Of a stretch of DNA of 64,000 nt, positions 23,172 to 35,249 are shown in pieces. Position numbers and translations under genes: made by a program. The DNA lies in the NCBI RefSeq assembly GCF_029852145.1, contig NC_079969.1:15931142-15995141 (forward strand), given 5' to 3'. The notes below the pieces were generated by a model, which ran no database searches, was not told where the DNA came from, and worked only from the letters and a program-made list of their open reading frames with translations. Source of the DNA: Microplitis mediator (taxonomy: Eukaryota > Arthropoda > Insecta > Hymenoptera > Braconidae). The stretch's first letter is position 1. The number at the start of each line of letters is the position of its first letter.

Positions 23172-25201
23172 GATGGTTTTCCGTGGTTTCTGGTAATAAT
23201 GCAATGGGCAGTGCAAGAGTTTATAGACGAATTGAAAGTCTTGTACGAGCTGGAGTACCAGCCTTCCTCTTGGCGGCACCTCTTCGTGGCTATACTCTCA
23301 CACACTCTAAGATGGGTTAGTTAGTAACGATGTCATGCCATCACGCTTATTTAATATTTATTCTTTTTGTTTGTTTTTTATTCTAATCTATCTTTAACGT
23401 CGACCAACTTATATCTGATATCTGATACACACAAACTAGAATTTGAATTACTGGGATACAAAACCGGTTTATATTCTTCACAAAGTAAAAAAAACTCAAG
23501 ATTCATACATTTTATGGATAAAAAAAAATTATATACAAATGAATTAAATGACTTTATAACTTAAATGAATGAAAAATCTATTTATAGATGATGGAAATCT
23601 ACGTGCTCATTATACCAAGACAATAATACAAGCTGGCGAAGTACTTCGTTTAATAGCAGTCTTTCAGGATACCAGAAAATACAGTTCAATATCCTTTGGA
23701 ATAACCGGAGGTACATCGGAAAAGGATCAATATGCCCAGTGCTTAGACTCTCATAGCCGTGAAGTATTTGTCGCTTTATCAACACGAAGTGAATTTTACG
23801 CAATATGCCAGAGTAGTAATGCAGATAACGGAAATGATGCCGTTCTCTATAGAGTACATCATTTAGCAAAACGTGCGCTTCCTCTTAGGGTAAATATTTA
23901 CATAAAATATAAATATATGCGTTGACTCGATCAATGAAAATAAATATTTGAAAATTTATAAATTTATTAAAGGTTCGATTAGTAGCCGGTCCACTACCAA
24001 TTCCACTACCAAGAGAATATGGAGGTCTAATGCAATTGGAAGCATCAACGAGAGGTTCAATTGTTCTCGGGTGCATTGTACCCGAAAGACCAGTTCCGAA
24101 CCCTGAAATGCTTGAACTAGTAGTTTCGGGTAATGGAGCACCAAGAGTTAGAAGAGCACAACTTGGGTATCCATCAGAGGCAAGACTACTCACATCGCCA
24201 AAGATACAACGATTATTATCAGCTTGCAGGTATATTTAAAATAGTTTCTTTAAAGTTGTCTATATAAATATATACTCATCTGTCGTGTATAAAAGTCATT
24301 GACAGTTAAAAGTAATGGAAAGCTTCCTGCTTATAAACCTACGAGTTCATTGCTCGAGATTTAATCTTGATTGTAGACCGATCAGTGTTGACCGGATCGA
24401 TCGATTGATTTGTTTTCTTGTTTCAGTCGAGCGGTTGGCGATCGTGCAACAGAACCACGAGTGGCGCCACAGAAACTTGATGCGAGCAGTATTAGTAATA
24501 ATAGTCTTGGAGATGGATCTAGAGAAATGCATTTGAAGAAAATAAAACCTAAACCGGAAACTAAGCCAGTGCTTCAGAGTTTGCGTGAGGGTCTTGAACA
24601 CTTGAAGAAGTCAACTATCCGCGAGCCTAGTCAAACTCGTCAGAATTCATCGAATAGCTTTTTAGAAAGAATAACTAAATTGACGTATGTCGGCGGCGGA
24701 CGTAGCAGAAATCCAGCCAAGAAGTCGGCGTCTTTTACATTCGCTACAAAGCCAGAAGTTGTTGTCAAAGCCAAGGAACGATATTCAAGTCTCGAACCGG
24801 ATAGCTCGTCACAGAATCATTCAAATATTTCTAAACAACCAGTGCAAAGATCTATATCTACTAGCTTTCTTGAAACACCGCCGGTAAAAGTTGAACTTGA
24901 ACCAAATTATGCACGAGTATGTGATAGTTTGACGCCTTTGACAGTAACACCCCAATCTAAAGTGATATGTACAAAAACCGATGATATTTATACGGAAATT
25001 TGTGAAACTAATCCCAATAAAAAAACTCAAGAGTGTCCTGGTAGTCATGTTATTGCTAGGATTAGAATTGTTGTTAAGAGTAATGATTCGTATCGAGAAA
25101 AACAAGGAGAAGAAAGATATGCTAACTCTTTAATTGCATCACAACAGATTAATTCTATTGTCGATGCTGAAGATGAAGTACTTTATAACACTATTTTTTG
25201 A
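23172..25201 (+). CDS. CABIT-like domain protein, 3' four exons (5' partial)
   Basis: Spliced model: 23172-23315, 23588-23889, 23973-24229, 24427-25201, giving 491 codons to a TGA. Acceptors (ttttcag, ttatag, ttaaag, tttcag) and donors (GGgttagt, AGGgtaaat, CAGgtatat) agree in phase throughout. The N-terminal half holds an all-beta-looking region: VPAFLLAAPLRGYTL, IIQAGEVLRLIAVFQ, then REVFVALSTRSEFYAICQ and LPLRVRLVAGPLPIPLP. This resembles the CABIT domain of GAREM/Themis-type signalling adaptors. The last about 255 residues are low-complexity, Ser/Lys-rich and probably disordered. The first visible exon starts in mid-codon, so earlier exons are missing, either upstream of the window or hidden in repeats. 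It is convergent to DDX24. Gene structure is secure; the family name is tentative. Confidence 0.8.
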
Positions 25202-25348
25202 TAGTTTCATATCTTTAAGGAAATTTATTAATTAATTAATTATATTATTTTTTTGTGAGTTCGAGTCAAAATTAAAAAAGTACTTTGAGCCTTAAAAGCC
25301 TCAATTCTTTTGATGCTAGACTTACCGCTGAATGTAATATATTGCGTG

Positions 25349-26295
25349 CGAAATACCAAAAGGGCGTATAAAAATTTTTTTTTTTTGCCAATCACTTTGT
25401 AAAAATGAACAAAAAAAATTTCCAAAGGCGAAAGGGCGTATGTGTCAATTTGTACGCCCTTTTGGTTTTAGGAACTTAAAATTTTGTGATCTAAAGCCGA
25501 AAGGGCGTAAAAAATATTTTTTTTCTAATCGCCTGTCAAACATAGCCCAAGCTAGAAAATGAAAAAAAATGTCGAAGCCCAAAAAGCGTAATGTTCATTT
25601 AATCGGATTTTATTACAAAACAAATATTTAATTTTAATGCTTAACCAAATGAATTCTAATTTTAATTGAAATTGAAAAAAACTATGAAACACTATTCGCT
25701 ATTGAGGCGCGAAATCTCAAAAGGTTCGAATATATATTTTATCGCATGGTAATCATTTTTCAAATCATTCAAACGTATTGAGTTTTTTTATATTATAAGC
25801 ATTTAAAGAAGTTAATTTTTTCTTTGCTTGAGTCACACAAAATAGCTTTAAAAAGAGTATAGAAAAAAAATTAAGTGATTTTCGAAAATTCATATACTTG
25901 AAGATCGGAACGTTTTTCATGGAAGAGAAATAAAAAAAAAAACAAATGAAAAGTAAAAAATCTGCTGGATCTAGATTTATGAAATGTTTCGCACAAGTGC
26001 TAGTATGTCAGTCAAAAATTGTGGCCACCCCCAATTACCCCTTAACTCACCTTTAAGCAGTCAAGCTACACGAATTTTTTATACGCCTTTTTGGCTTCAA
26101 GACGAAATTTTCTTAAAGCTAAGAGGCGGTATATCTTGAAATACGCCCTTTTGGCGTTAGTAATTCAAAAATTTTTTTTTTATTGATCGACGTTTTAAAC
26201 GATTTTGAGTTGAATGGCAAAAAAAATATTTTTATCCGCCCTTTTGGCACAAAATCCTATCTAACTGCGGTAGTACGCCCTTTTGGTATTTCGCC
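25349..26295. mobile_element. TIR element with CCAAAAGGGCGTA motif
   Basis: About 20-bp inverted ends (GCGAAATACCAAAAGGGCGT and its inverse). The pentanucleotide-rich motif GGGCGTA/TACGCCC recurs inside in both orientations. Related motif usage (CATAAGGGCGTA) is seen at 59057-61497. Confidence 0.65.
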
Positions 26296-26837
26296 ATTTC
26301 TAATTAATGGCCCCCTTTTCCCTTCTTTTCCTTCAGAATCTTTCTTATCTCACATACTTAGGCTCTGGAGGCTAATTTTATCTTTTACAAAAGATTATTT
26401 AAACCTAAACTTGGTAAAACCGGACAAAATTGTCAAGTTTAAGTTCAAATAACCGTTTTGATATACGGATCGTCATAATCTAGAAAGATAATTTCAGCCG
26501 CCTTGCCTTCGTGTAGGATTTGGAGGCTCAAAGCACTTTTTTTATTTTGACTCGGGTAATTAGGACAATTTTAACAATTTTTTTTCTTTAAATTGACATT
26601 TAATTGTCCTCAACTAATCTGTATTATATAGCACATAATTTTTATAATTATATTTATAAAATATTTAAGTTTGACTTTGTAAATAACGTAATAAATAAGT
26701 CTCTAAGAAGTTATTGTAATTGTAGTTTTGTTTAAATAAATCGGCTATTTTATATTAAAATTATTTAAGGTAGAAAAAAATATTTTTTAATGGACAAACA
26801 AAAATGAATATTGACAGTTTTTCTAAACAATTAAAAA

Positions 26838-26843
26838 TTTATT
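26838..26843 (-). promoter_or_regulatory. candidate polyadenylation signal of DDX24
   Basis: AATAAA on the - strand, about 60 bp after the DDX24 stop codon. The position is plausible, but no transcript evidence is available. Confidence 0.45.
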
Positions 26844-26904
26844 CACAACTAATTAATCGTAAATTACTTAGTAATAGTTATCATAAGAATGAAAACAAAT
26901 TATT

Positions 26905-29900
26905 TTATTCACGACGCCTTTTTTTATTATTTTTTTCACTTTTAGGATTCAATTTGAGCTTTTTATTTACCACATTTTTCATAGTATCTACTGCTTTTTC
27001 TGAATTTAAAATATACGGTGATCCAATATTTATTTCAGGATACTTACCTGAGAAACTTTTTGAAAATAATGGTTTTAATAGCAGACTAGATAGTTGATTT
27101 CGTTTAATTTTTAAGTGCCGTCTCATATCCGCTGATTCTTTCAACTCCATCGTCGATTCTCTGTAATGATTTAAAATATATGTTATTAGAATATTAAATA
27201 ATTTGAATTAAAGACGTTCTTGTGCTACTCATAAGTCAAAAGAGAACTAAATTATGGTGACCACAGATTTTTGAAATCGAAATTCCCTGAGCTTTCCAGG
27301 TACTCCAGTCAAATAATTAAAAAATTCCCTGACCATATGTAGTAATATTAAATCCTTGGAAATATTTATTCAATACAAAATAAAATGGTATGTCAGTTCA
27401 ATAAATAATCAATCATTGTTGTTAAATGAAACTTTATTTTATTATTTGTCAATGATTATAGGTTTTTTTTGTATATTTTTTCGTACAACCCTGATTTAAA
27501 AATTTGATTTTTAACTGCTGATTATATTTTTAAATGATCGATAGGAGATTTTTAAATTGAGAGGAAAAATAATTATGAAAAAAATCATTCAACATTAAAA
27601 ATTAAAACTTTAATCTAATAGTAAGTTTAAAGCCAGAATGTCCCAAAAAATAAATTTATGAAATGAAAAAATACTTACTGTTCATCTTCGTCAAGTAATA
27701 AATCCATTTCCTCAGCGGCCTTTTTCAGCCAACTTTTTTTCAAATTATCACGTTTGCACTTTAACTCTAATTTATCGATTTCTCTGGCAACATTAACACG
27801 TTCTTTTACTGCAATTAAAAGTCGATCTATGACCGGAAACGTAGGAATATCCTGAGCTATAAAACAAATATTTTTTTTTTTTAGATTTGTATCAGACATT
27901 AATATTTAAAATGAATACATAAATAAAAATAAAAACTTACTGTGACCAAGTGTTTTACAAAGTTTTGTATAATAATGTTTTTCAGAAGGTTCCATCATCA
28001 AAACAGTTATACCTTCTTTTTGAGCACGTGCCGTTCTACCACTTCTGTGAACGTAACTTTCAGATGTTCGCGGTACTTGATAATGAATCACATGTTCAAC
28101 ATTAGGAATATCAAGACCTCTTGCCGCTACGTCAGTGGCAATCAAGAGACCGTCGGTATTTTTTTGAAATTTTTCAAGATTTTTCAAACGTTGCTTTTGG
28201 ATCATGTTTGCATGGAGAGGCAAGGGATTACAATTAAGAATCCCAAATAGTGTAGCTAAACGTTTGACACACCCAATACTATTGCAAAATACTAATGTTC
28301 TACCTGGATGACGTTTTAAAAAGTAATACAAATAATAATCTTTGTGATCTACTGTACACGCTATTCGACATTCTGTTAATGTTCCCGCAGTACCTGAAAT
28401 TGAAAAAACAAAATTTTTATTAATATTATTGTTATCTATTAGTGCTGTACAATTTGGCCGACTAAACCGGCCATAAAGTTTAATCCGGTTAATTAGTTCA
28501 TCAGCAAGCTAGCTAATTTAAATTAATCGGTGAAATTAGTTAACTGGTTAATCGGTCAAACAGTGAAATTGATATTTTGCTACATGTAATCTAAAAATTA
28601 TGATTAAATTGATGCCACCGTAGACTCCAACTTGTTGCTTGCGAATTCTATAAGGATCTATGCCGTATGAGATCTGGCCTATTCGGTAGCCAATTAGTAC
28701 TAAGATCTAATATCGCGTCTCGACTTAATCTCACGCAAACCGATACCCTTCAAATTCCGTTCGCACGCACAACGACTTTTCAAAAGTCTTTTATAATTAC
28801 TGGTTGCAATTTTTGGAATGCACTTCCAACTGAAGTTACCTCTTCAACTACGTTAAATGAGTTCCGTAATAGATGCTACCTACACTTATTGCAACTCGAT
28901 GAAATCGTACATAGCGAATAATCTCTTATATATGAATAATTGTATCTGAATAATCACTATGAGTAATACACATCTTGTACATATATGAATGACTTGAACT
29001 GTTGCGATCTATGTGATATGACTAATTTGTGCAATTTGTATTGTTCTTAGATAATTCGTATAATTTATAATTTGAACAGCCTATATATATTGTGTACAAT
29101 TTGTATAAGCAGTATATGTAGAATCTTGCTGCAATAGTTTTGTTCTGGTGTAAAATGCTAATATAAAGTTAATGTACTATGCTGATGTCATCATCATGTT
29201 CTATTTTTGGTACTTAAAATTAATTGTGACATCGATGTAATTTTTTGGTCTTGATCACAAGGAGCATAGCTCCATGATCTAATAATAAATAAATAAATCC
29301 CATATCATTAACGTACGTCGAAAAACACAATATTTATCAGGTGATTAAAATTACTTAAATTATTAAATTAAAGTTTTCTGTTCATAATATGCCATCACAA
29401 TGAAAATAATTATATAGTTTTAATTCATTGTTCTAAAACCTGTATTCAAATATTAAAATTTTCTTGTTTTAAATTACGCGCGATTTTTTGAAATAAACAT
29501 GCAGACAAATTACAATCAAATAGTCAAACTAAAGACCTTGACTCCAGTGATTCTGATTCTAGGTGTAGTTGATTCTGTATTGTTTTAATTGAACACACTA
29601 AAATAATTGTCCCGGTTAAATAAATTTTTTCGGCCGTCACAGTGGTCATCCCCGTTAATGGAATTAAAAATATAGTAAGCTCGATAAGTTTAAACCAACT
29701 TACCTCGTTCCTTAGTAACATCAACTACTTTGGGATTTTTTATTTTCAATAAATCAATAACTTTCTGCAACTTTTGTCCAGGAGTTATTTTAAATATTTT
29801 ACTTGAAGGACGATGTTTTTTTTTACGCAATAAAAAATCTGGAATATCATGGACTAAGGTAAGCGTAGCAGAAAAAACGAACGTTTGACACTTGTCCAAA

Positions 29901-30907
29901 GCTTGAGAATTAGAATTTATCCGTTCTAATATTTGATGAAGTTCTTGAAAATGGCCTTTTTCTAACATTCGATCAGTTTCATCAATAGCTAAATACTTTA
30001 TTGAATGTAATTGACTCAAATGTATATTTCCTTGATCAATAAGTTCCCATAATCTACCAGGTGTAGCAATAACAATTTCTGGACCCTTGCTCAGTATTCG
30101 TTCTTGTTTGACAGCAGCCATTCCGCCAATGATAACTGCAATTTTGATGTCCGTATATTTAGCTGCTTTGCACAAATGATCTCGTATCTGAATTGCTAAT
30201 TCTCGGGTTGGTGTTAAAATTAATGCATACAATGGTTTTGTTAGAACACTTGATGCTGTAGTGCAATCATCAACTATTCCATAATCAATTACTTTAACGC
30301 AACCAATACCATTAGTATTTACTAAATCATCATCGATTTCTTCCTCATTGTCTTGTTCAGAATCAGAAAAGTCATCAGATGAATTATTTCCATCTGTTGA
30401 AACCAACCAAGAATCAGCAGTTCCACATCGATTAATTTCTTTCAAAGAATCATCTGACTCTTGTTCGTCATCTTCGATTTCCGGCTTTTCTTCTTTAAGT
30501 CTCAAAATTCCGGCTAAAATCGGAATACCAAATGCTAACGTTTTACCACTTCCTGTTTCAGCAGCTCCCAAAATATCTCGACGACCAATTATTGCAGGTG
30601 CAAGAGTCAAAGATTGTATAACGGTTGGAGTTGTAAATTTATTATCTTCTAGCGCTTTCAATATTGGAGCTGGAACTCCCAAAGAACTCCATGCAGCTGA
30701 GTTGAATTCTGTAACTTCAGCTGAACTTTCATCATTACTTGAGTCATCAACTACTTTTGGGTCATCATTATTTTTTGGCAAACGATTATTCTTTTTCTTT
30801 TTCTTATGGGATTTTTTAAATTTTGAGTCGGAAACTTTTATGGTTTTTAATTTTTTCACTGGTGGATCGTAATCAATCGGCGGCAATTCTTCTATTGTAT
30901 AGAGCAT
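26905..30907 (-). CDS. DDX24: ATP-dependent RNA helicase DDX24 (Mak5-like)
   Basis: Spliced model on the - strand: 30907-29704, 28393-27941, 27856-27679, 27160-26905, giving 696 aa. All introns are GT-AG. DEAD-box motifs in order: Q motif about 72-98, motif I AAETGSGKT (115-123), Ia PTRELAIQ (233-240), TPGRL (282-286), motif II DETD (309-312), SAT (346-348), motif IV LVFCNS (435-440), ATDVAARGLDIP (487-498), HRSGRTARA (about 516-524). A long acidic insert (about 138-225) between motifs I and Ia, VFSATLTLVHDIP, and VIHYQVPRTSESYVHRSGR identify DDX24. The N-terminus is Lys-rich, and the tail is basic (ends KKRRRE). The family works in the nucleolus in large ribosomal subunit assembly. Motif II is DETD, not DEAD. 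It is shorter than human DDX24 (859 aa). Confidence 0.93.
28440..28575. repeat. degenerate CCGGTTAATTAG array in DDX24 intron 1
   Basis: Several loose copies of taaaccggttaattag and inverses (ggccgactaaaccggcc, ctggttaatcggtcaaac) cluster here. Small and non-coding. Confidence 0.45.
28600..29300 (+). mobile_element. 5'-truncated non-LTR retrotransposon in DDX24 intron 1
   Basis: A frame from about 28667 to 28921 encodes the typical C-terminal end of a LINE reverse-transcriptase polyprotein (RTTTFQKSFIITGCNFWNAL, then LNEFRNRCYLHLL). About 370 bp of 3' UTR follow, ending in taataataaataaataaat, a LINE-like simple-repeat tail. The 5' part is missing. It is antisense to the host gene. Confidence 0.75.
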
Positions 30908-31034
30908 TTTATATTATACTTTATAATTAAATAAAAACTATCGTAAATTTTTACTTTTCACCGCTTAATTATCAGAAGTATCAAACTGTAATAAAAAAAT
31001 AATTAATGAATAAATGAAGAAACAAAAAAATAAT
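30908..31034 (-). promoter_or_regulatory. 5' flank of DDX24
   Basis: Only about 130 bp separate the DDX24 start codon from a TIR element. The sequence is AT-rich and no defined promoter motif is evident, so the promoter may lie partly within repeat DNA. Confidence 0.3.
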
Positions 31035-31122
31035 TACACAGTAAAAAATATTGTTGAGATGAATTTCAACAGAACATTTGTGTTAAAGTTTCCACAGAAA
31101 ATTTGAGTAATACGAGAAGTAA

Positions 31123-31515
31123 CCCTGATTGAGAAAAGTGATTAGAAAAGATTTTTGAAAAGTTTTAATGTTTATTTTTCTTTCTAAATTCTCAATAAAA
31201 AATGAAAAGTATTTGAAGCGATTAAAAAATTAATTGGTGATTGAAAACTATTTGGAAGTATTCAAAAAAATTGTGTAGTTTTGATTCATTCGAAATCTCT
31301 CTAGAAATCGAAATTGCACTATTATTTAGCAATAAGAAAAAATTTGTAAGTATTTTAAAATTCTAACATTTTCAAATTTTTCTGAAACTCTGTATAAAGT
31401 GTAATTCGATTATTATTAAGTGATTGAAAAGTATTTAAGAGTTAAAAAAAAATGATCCTGCCTGAAGTTAGCAGACAATTAAAAATTTTTGAATTTTTTT
31501 TCACCAAATCAATTA

Positions 31516-31563
<48 letters not shown>

Positions 31564-31992
31564 GCACATGTAGAAAATTTAAAAAACTACAAGTGCAACT
31601 TTTTCAAATATTTTTTTTTTTTTACAATTTATTGTTATAAAGAAAATTCCCAAAATTATTAGACCTCAGCTAACTTCAGTCTCATTTAAAAAAATTCATG
31701 TTCTTGAATCATCCCAAGTCTTTCAACAATTAGAAAATTTGAATGATATTTAGTGATTAAAAATTAGCAAAAAACATTTTGATTTATCAAAAAACGAATC
31801 TTTATATGCATCGAAAAATTTGAATTTATAAGTAAGTTTACTTTTTTTTTTTAAATATTTACTGAGAGTCACATTAACCTTTGGTCCTTAGCGACTACAT
31901 TAACAGTTACAATCTAGACATGGGTTTAAACTATAATATCAAACAGAACGGAGAGAACAACAACATAAATGGCTGCGGTATTTGAATCAGGG
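31123..31992. mobile_element. nested TIR element, CCCTGATT ends, TAA duplication
   Basis: Starts CCCTGATTGAGAAAAG and ends TTTGAATCAGGG, with TAA directly outside both ends, a 3-bp target duplication. The body repeats tgattgaaaagtatttaag-like units. A 44-bp A run occupies about 31517-31560. Confidence 0.65.
31517..31560. repeat. (A)n homopolymer
   Basis: About 44 consecutive A on the + strand, inside the CCCTGATT element. Confidence 0.95.
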
Positions 31993-32004
31993 TAATGACA
32001 AAGG

Positions 32005-32390
32005 TTATTCTACGGAATTTTGTAGATTGAAGTTGATGAGTATCTTCTTGATTGTGTCCAGGTATTTGACGTTGTTGAGGATTTCTAGTAGATTGGTTAG
32101 TAGTTTTGAGTTTTCCTTTATAGTTCTCAGTTTGGGGCTCTTGATGAGTACATGTTCAACGGTTAGGATCTCGTTACAGTCTGGACATTGTTGGGGATTA
32201 GATTTACTGATGATATGTCCGTGAGAGAATGCTGTATGACCTATTCGCAGTCTTGTAAACAGACATTGGTCGGTTCTCAATTTGAATTGTGGGGCAATTT
32301 CCCAAATATCTTTCCGGATTTTCCTGAGTTTCGTGTCTACTGAAGTTTCCTTATTAGTATAATTAAGATTCCAGCTTTTAGTAAACGATT
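32005..32390 (-). pseudogene. non-LTR retrotransposon fragment, RNase H/C-terminal end
   Basis: The - strand frame reads TKLRKIRKDIWEIA, then RLRIGHTAFSHGHIIS, QCPDCNEILTVEHVLIKSP and a stop at 32005. This is the hallmark end of Jockey/I-type LINE ORF2 proteins (RLRIGHT, then a Cys-His zinc knuckle-like CPDC...EH). The rest of the protein is absent, so it is a dead fragment. Confidence 0.8.
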
Positions 32391-32604
32391 AATTAATTGT
32401 ATTAATGATTTAAATTTTTAAGTTAAATTGACATTTATAAAATTTCGATTTGACTTTGATTTTTTTGATAATTCTTCCATGACTATCGTTTCAACACAAA
32501 TTGTGGGTTAATTTTAATGTCATACAGTTAAATGTGTTTATTTAGCACAAAGAATTCAACATGGACCGCTTTTAACACAAATATACAATATTTTTTACTG
32601 TGTA

Positions 32605-33122
32605 CTCACATAAGATCTATTCCAGTCAGTAAAATAATTATACATACCTCTGATATTTCGTTGCAATAACATAAATTAGTTATGTTTATAGTAATAGATT
32701 ATATTAACGAGTTGTTAATAAAATGTTTGTTTATGAAAATATATTTTGCATCTAAAGTTTAGAAACTAGAAATAACCTAACTTTTAAACACAAAGTTTCA
32801 AACACGTGCATATGTTATGTACCCCAATAGCACCGTTGACTGTAGCAAAAGTTTACTTAGAAAAGTTTCCTTGAATTTTTCGTCAAATGTCGGTCAACTT
32901 CGGACTTTTCCGTTTTTGACGACAATTTGTGTGCAACTTGCTATTCAATTTGACGTAAATTTACTATCCGGATGAGAATGCAAATTCACTTCAAAAAAAT
33001 TGTTAAGTATTTTTTTATCCTCAAATTGTAGATATTTTTTGTGTATAAATTTGCTTACCTTCTGAAATGGTAAGAACAAACATTACCGACTTTTTTTTTT
33101 CTAGTAAAAATTACATCCTTTT
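32605..33122. other. no gene seen
   Basis: AT-rich sequence; nothing recognised. Confidence 0.35.
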
Positions 33123-33456
33123 CCCTGATAGCCACACTTAAAATATAATTGCTCAGCAAGTTCTGCAGTGAAATATTTTCAGCTGATTTACGACAAGTTT
33201 CTGGCAAGCCTTGGCTGGATAATACTTGCATACATTTGATGCAAATTTACTTGCCGTCAATTTGAAGTGAAACTTTCAATCAACTTAACGTCATTGTCTG
33301 ACAGTAATACTTGTAGTCAAATTGAATTCAAGTTACAGACAATTTACTGTCAACTTAAAGGTACCTGTTTGCTCTCCAACACTTTCCTTTCAATTGGCTT
33401 CAAAATACGGTAGTAGCTTGAGGTTAACTTGTGGATAAAGTGGCCATCAGGGATTT
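33123..33456. mobile_element. TIR element, CCCTGATAGCCACACTT ends
   Basis: CCCTGATAGCCACACTT and AAGTGGCCATCAGGG are inverted ends. The body is an array of loose copies of acttgtagtcaaattgaa and inverses (GTCAATTTGAAGTGAAACTT). Motif-related sequence also lies just upstream (about 32840-32960). Non-coding. Confidence 0.6.
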
Positions 33457-34065
33457 CTTTTACCGAGGCATTCGTTAACATAGATTCCTTTTACACAGAT
33501 TTCAAATTTTTCAATTGATAGTTCAACAAAAATTCACTAGATGGCAAATAAATTATTATTTTTGAATAATTAAAAAAAATAGTTGGCTATCGAAATCACG
33601 TAGACGACTTGTTGACGTGTATTTATTTTTTACGGAAAAAAAAATCATTGCAAAATTAGAATAATAATAATAGTAATCGGCAACCCAATATTCCGCGAAA
33701 ACAAGCCACGTCGTAAAAAAAATCTAGTCAATATTTAATTTCAAATGAGATAATTTAATGGTGATATTATTAAATTGTGAATTTGAATAATTTTGCATGT
33801 TAAATTAAATCAATGGAAAAATTATGAACAAATTTATTTAAATTTCGCAAATTATAAAATGTATTTAAACATATAATCACAATAATTAATCTTATTCATT
33901 TCTTTTTTATTTTTTCTATCAATTATAAAAACTAAGGTTTAATTTTCTTAATTTTTTATTCTTTAGTATCAATAATGCTAATAGTAACGTAAATAATAAT
34001 TCGTCAGTGGTTAGTAGATTTATCACTTGATCCGCAAGAATTACGCCTAGTATTGCAGCACCTGA
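33457..34065. other. no gene seen
   Basis: AT-rich. A short segment near 33680 (cggcaacccaatattcc) resembles 5706-5760, suggesting another unnamed dispersed repeat. Confidence 0.35.
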
Positions 34066-34893
34066 CCCGATGAAAAAAGATTTTGTCTAATCATATATGA
34101 TTATATATATGTTCATATATATGATCATATATGATTATATATATGTTCATATATATGATCATATATGATTATATATAATCATATATGAAGTTATATATAA
34201 TCATGCATGATTATATATGGGGTCATATATAATTATGTATGACCCCATACATAATTAGATCTGATCATACCTGGCTGTCATAAGCCCATATATAAGTCTA
34301 TATATGATCAGATTTGATTATATATAAGTCTATATATAATTAGATCTGATCAGATCTGATTATATATGAGTCTATGTATAATTAGATATGATCATACCTG
34401 GCTGTTATGACCCCATATATAATCATACATAAGTCTATATATGATCAGATCTGATCACCTATAAGTCTATATATAATTAGATATAATCATACCTAGCTGT
34501 TATAACCCCATATATGATCATATATAAGTCTATACATGATTAGATCTGATCAGACATGATTGATACAAACCCATATATAATTAGATATAGGCCTATATAC
34601 CCGATGAAAAAAGATTTTGTCTAATCATATATGATCATGCATAATTGTCTATATATGATCAGATCCAAAAATTGGCCAGGTCTGATCATACATAACTTGA
34701 TCTGTTTATACATGATCATATATGATTATATATAATCATGCATGAACGAATATAGTCATTTTTAGAATCTCATTTAGAATATCTGTAAATTATTAATTAA
34801 GTAGTTTAATTAGGATTTATTGTCTTCATCAATATCAATGTCGCTTAAAATTAAATAAAAAAAAAAAAAAAAAATTATTAATCATCGACAATT

Positions 34894-34994
34894 ATTCTAC
34901 TACGAGGTCACCCATCCAATTAATGTCCAACGCCGATGCTGCTTAACTTTGGTTATCGATGGTTTGTAGTCTGATCCTCTAGTCTGTTATACAC
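34894..34994 (-). repeat. 5S rRNA-derived Pol III module, copy 1
   Basis: On the - strand, AACCAAAGTTAAGCAGCATC (5S A-box region) is followed by TTAATTGGATGGGTGACC (5S C-box region) at 5S-like spacing, then by an oligo-T run (the A run at about 34857-34874 on +) suited to Pol III termination. The outer 5S helix is not conserved, so it is not a functional ribosomal gene. Confidence 0.75.
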
Positions 34995-35173
34995 TTACAA
35001 TTAAGAAACGTTTATGGCATTACTTAACTCAAATAATCAAATTGATACTTTATACTTTTAAATTGCTGCCGAAACCTTTAAACATTTTTTAAGTATTGGG
35101 GATTTAAGTTTGATTGATAGTTGACAGAATAAAAATTTAATAACATTGATATTAAAAAATTGTCATATTATTT

Positions 35174-35176
<3 letters not shown>

Positions 35177-35247
<71 letters not shown>
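35177..35247. repeat. (AT)n microsatellite
   Basis: About 70 bp of AT dinucleotides, followed by a CCCTTTTAAAAGAAACG element and more AT at 35397-35420. The element probably inserted into the AT tract. Confidence 0.95.

Positions 35248-35249
<2 letters not shown>

Larger units (their letters stand above)
25202..26904. other. convergent intergenic region with GGGCGTA-motif element
   Basis: Separates the 3' ends of the two genes. It contains an element at 25349-26295 whose ends GCGAAATACCAAAAGGGCGT and ACGCCCTTTTGGTATTTCGC are inverted, with internal copies of CCAAAAGGGCGTA. Outside it, cgagtcaaaattaaaaaagt (about 25261) and its inverse (about 26545) form a second, older inverted pair. A relative of that flank lies at about 57900. 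Confidence 0.55.
31035..32604. mobile_element. TIR element, TACACAGTAAAAAATATTGT ends
   Basis: TACACAGTAAAAAATATTGT on the left and ACAATATTTTTTACTGTGTA on the right are essentially perfect inverted ends. Inside are another TIR element (31123-31992) and a LINE fragment (32005-32390). The ends are of the same TACAC type as those at 157 and 43516. No transposase is present. Confidence 0.7.

Noticed and set aside
23582..23869. Antisense frames over the CABIT-like exons (also 23885-24193, 24347-24601, 24821-25105)
   Set aside because: Shadow frames of the spliced + strand gene, whose splice phases agree across four exons.
27942..28250. 102-codon frame on + over DDX24 exon 2
   Set aside because: Antisense shadow of conserved helicase motifs IV-VI.
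30348..30872. 174-codon frame on + opposite DDX24
   Set aside because: Mirror of the acidic/Ser-rich coding sequence of DDX24 exon 1; no independent support.
34894..34994. Functional 5S rRNA gene
   Set aside because: Only the internal promoter region is recognisable; the terminal helix is lost and the sequence is part of a repeated mobile element.
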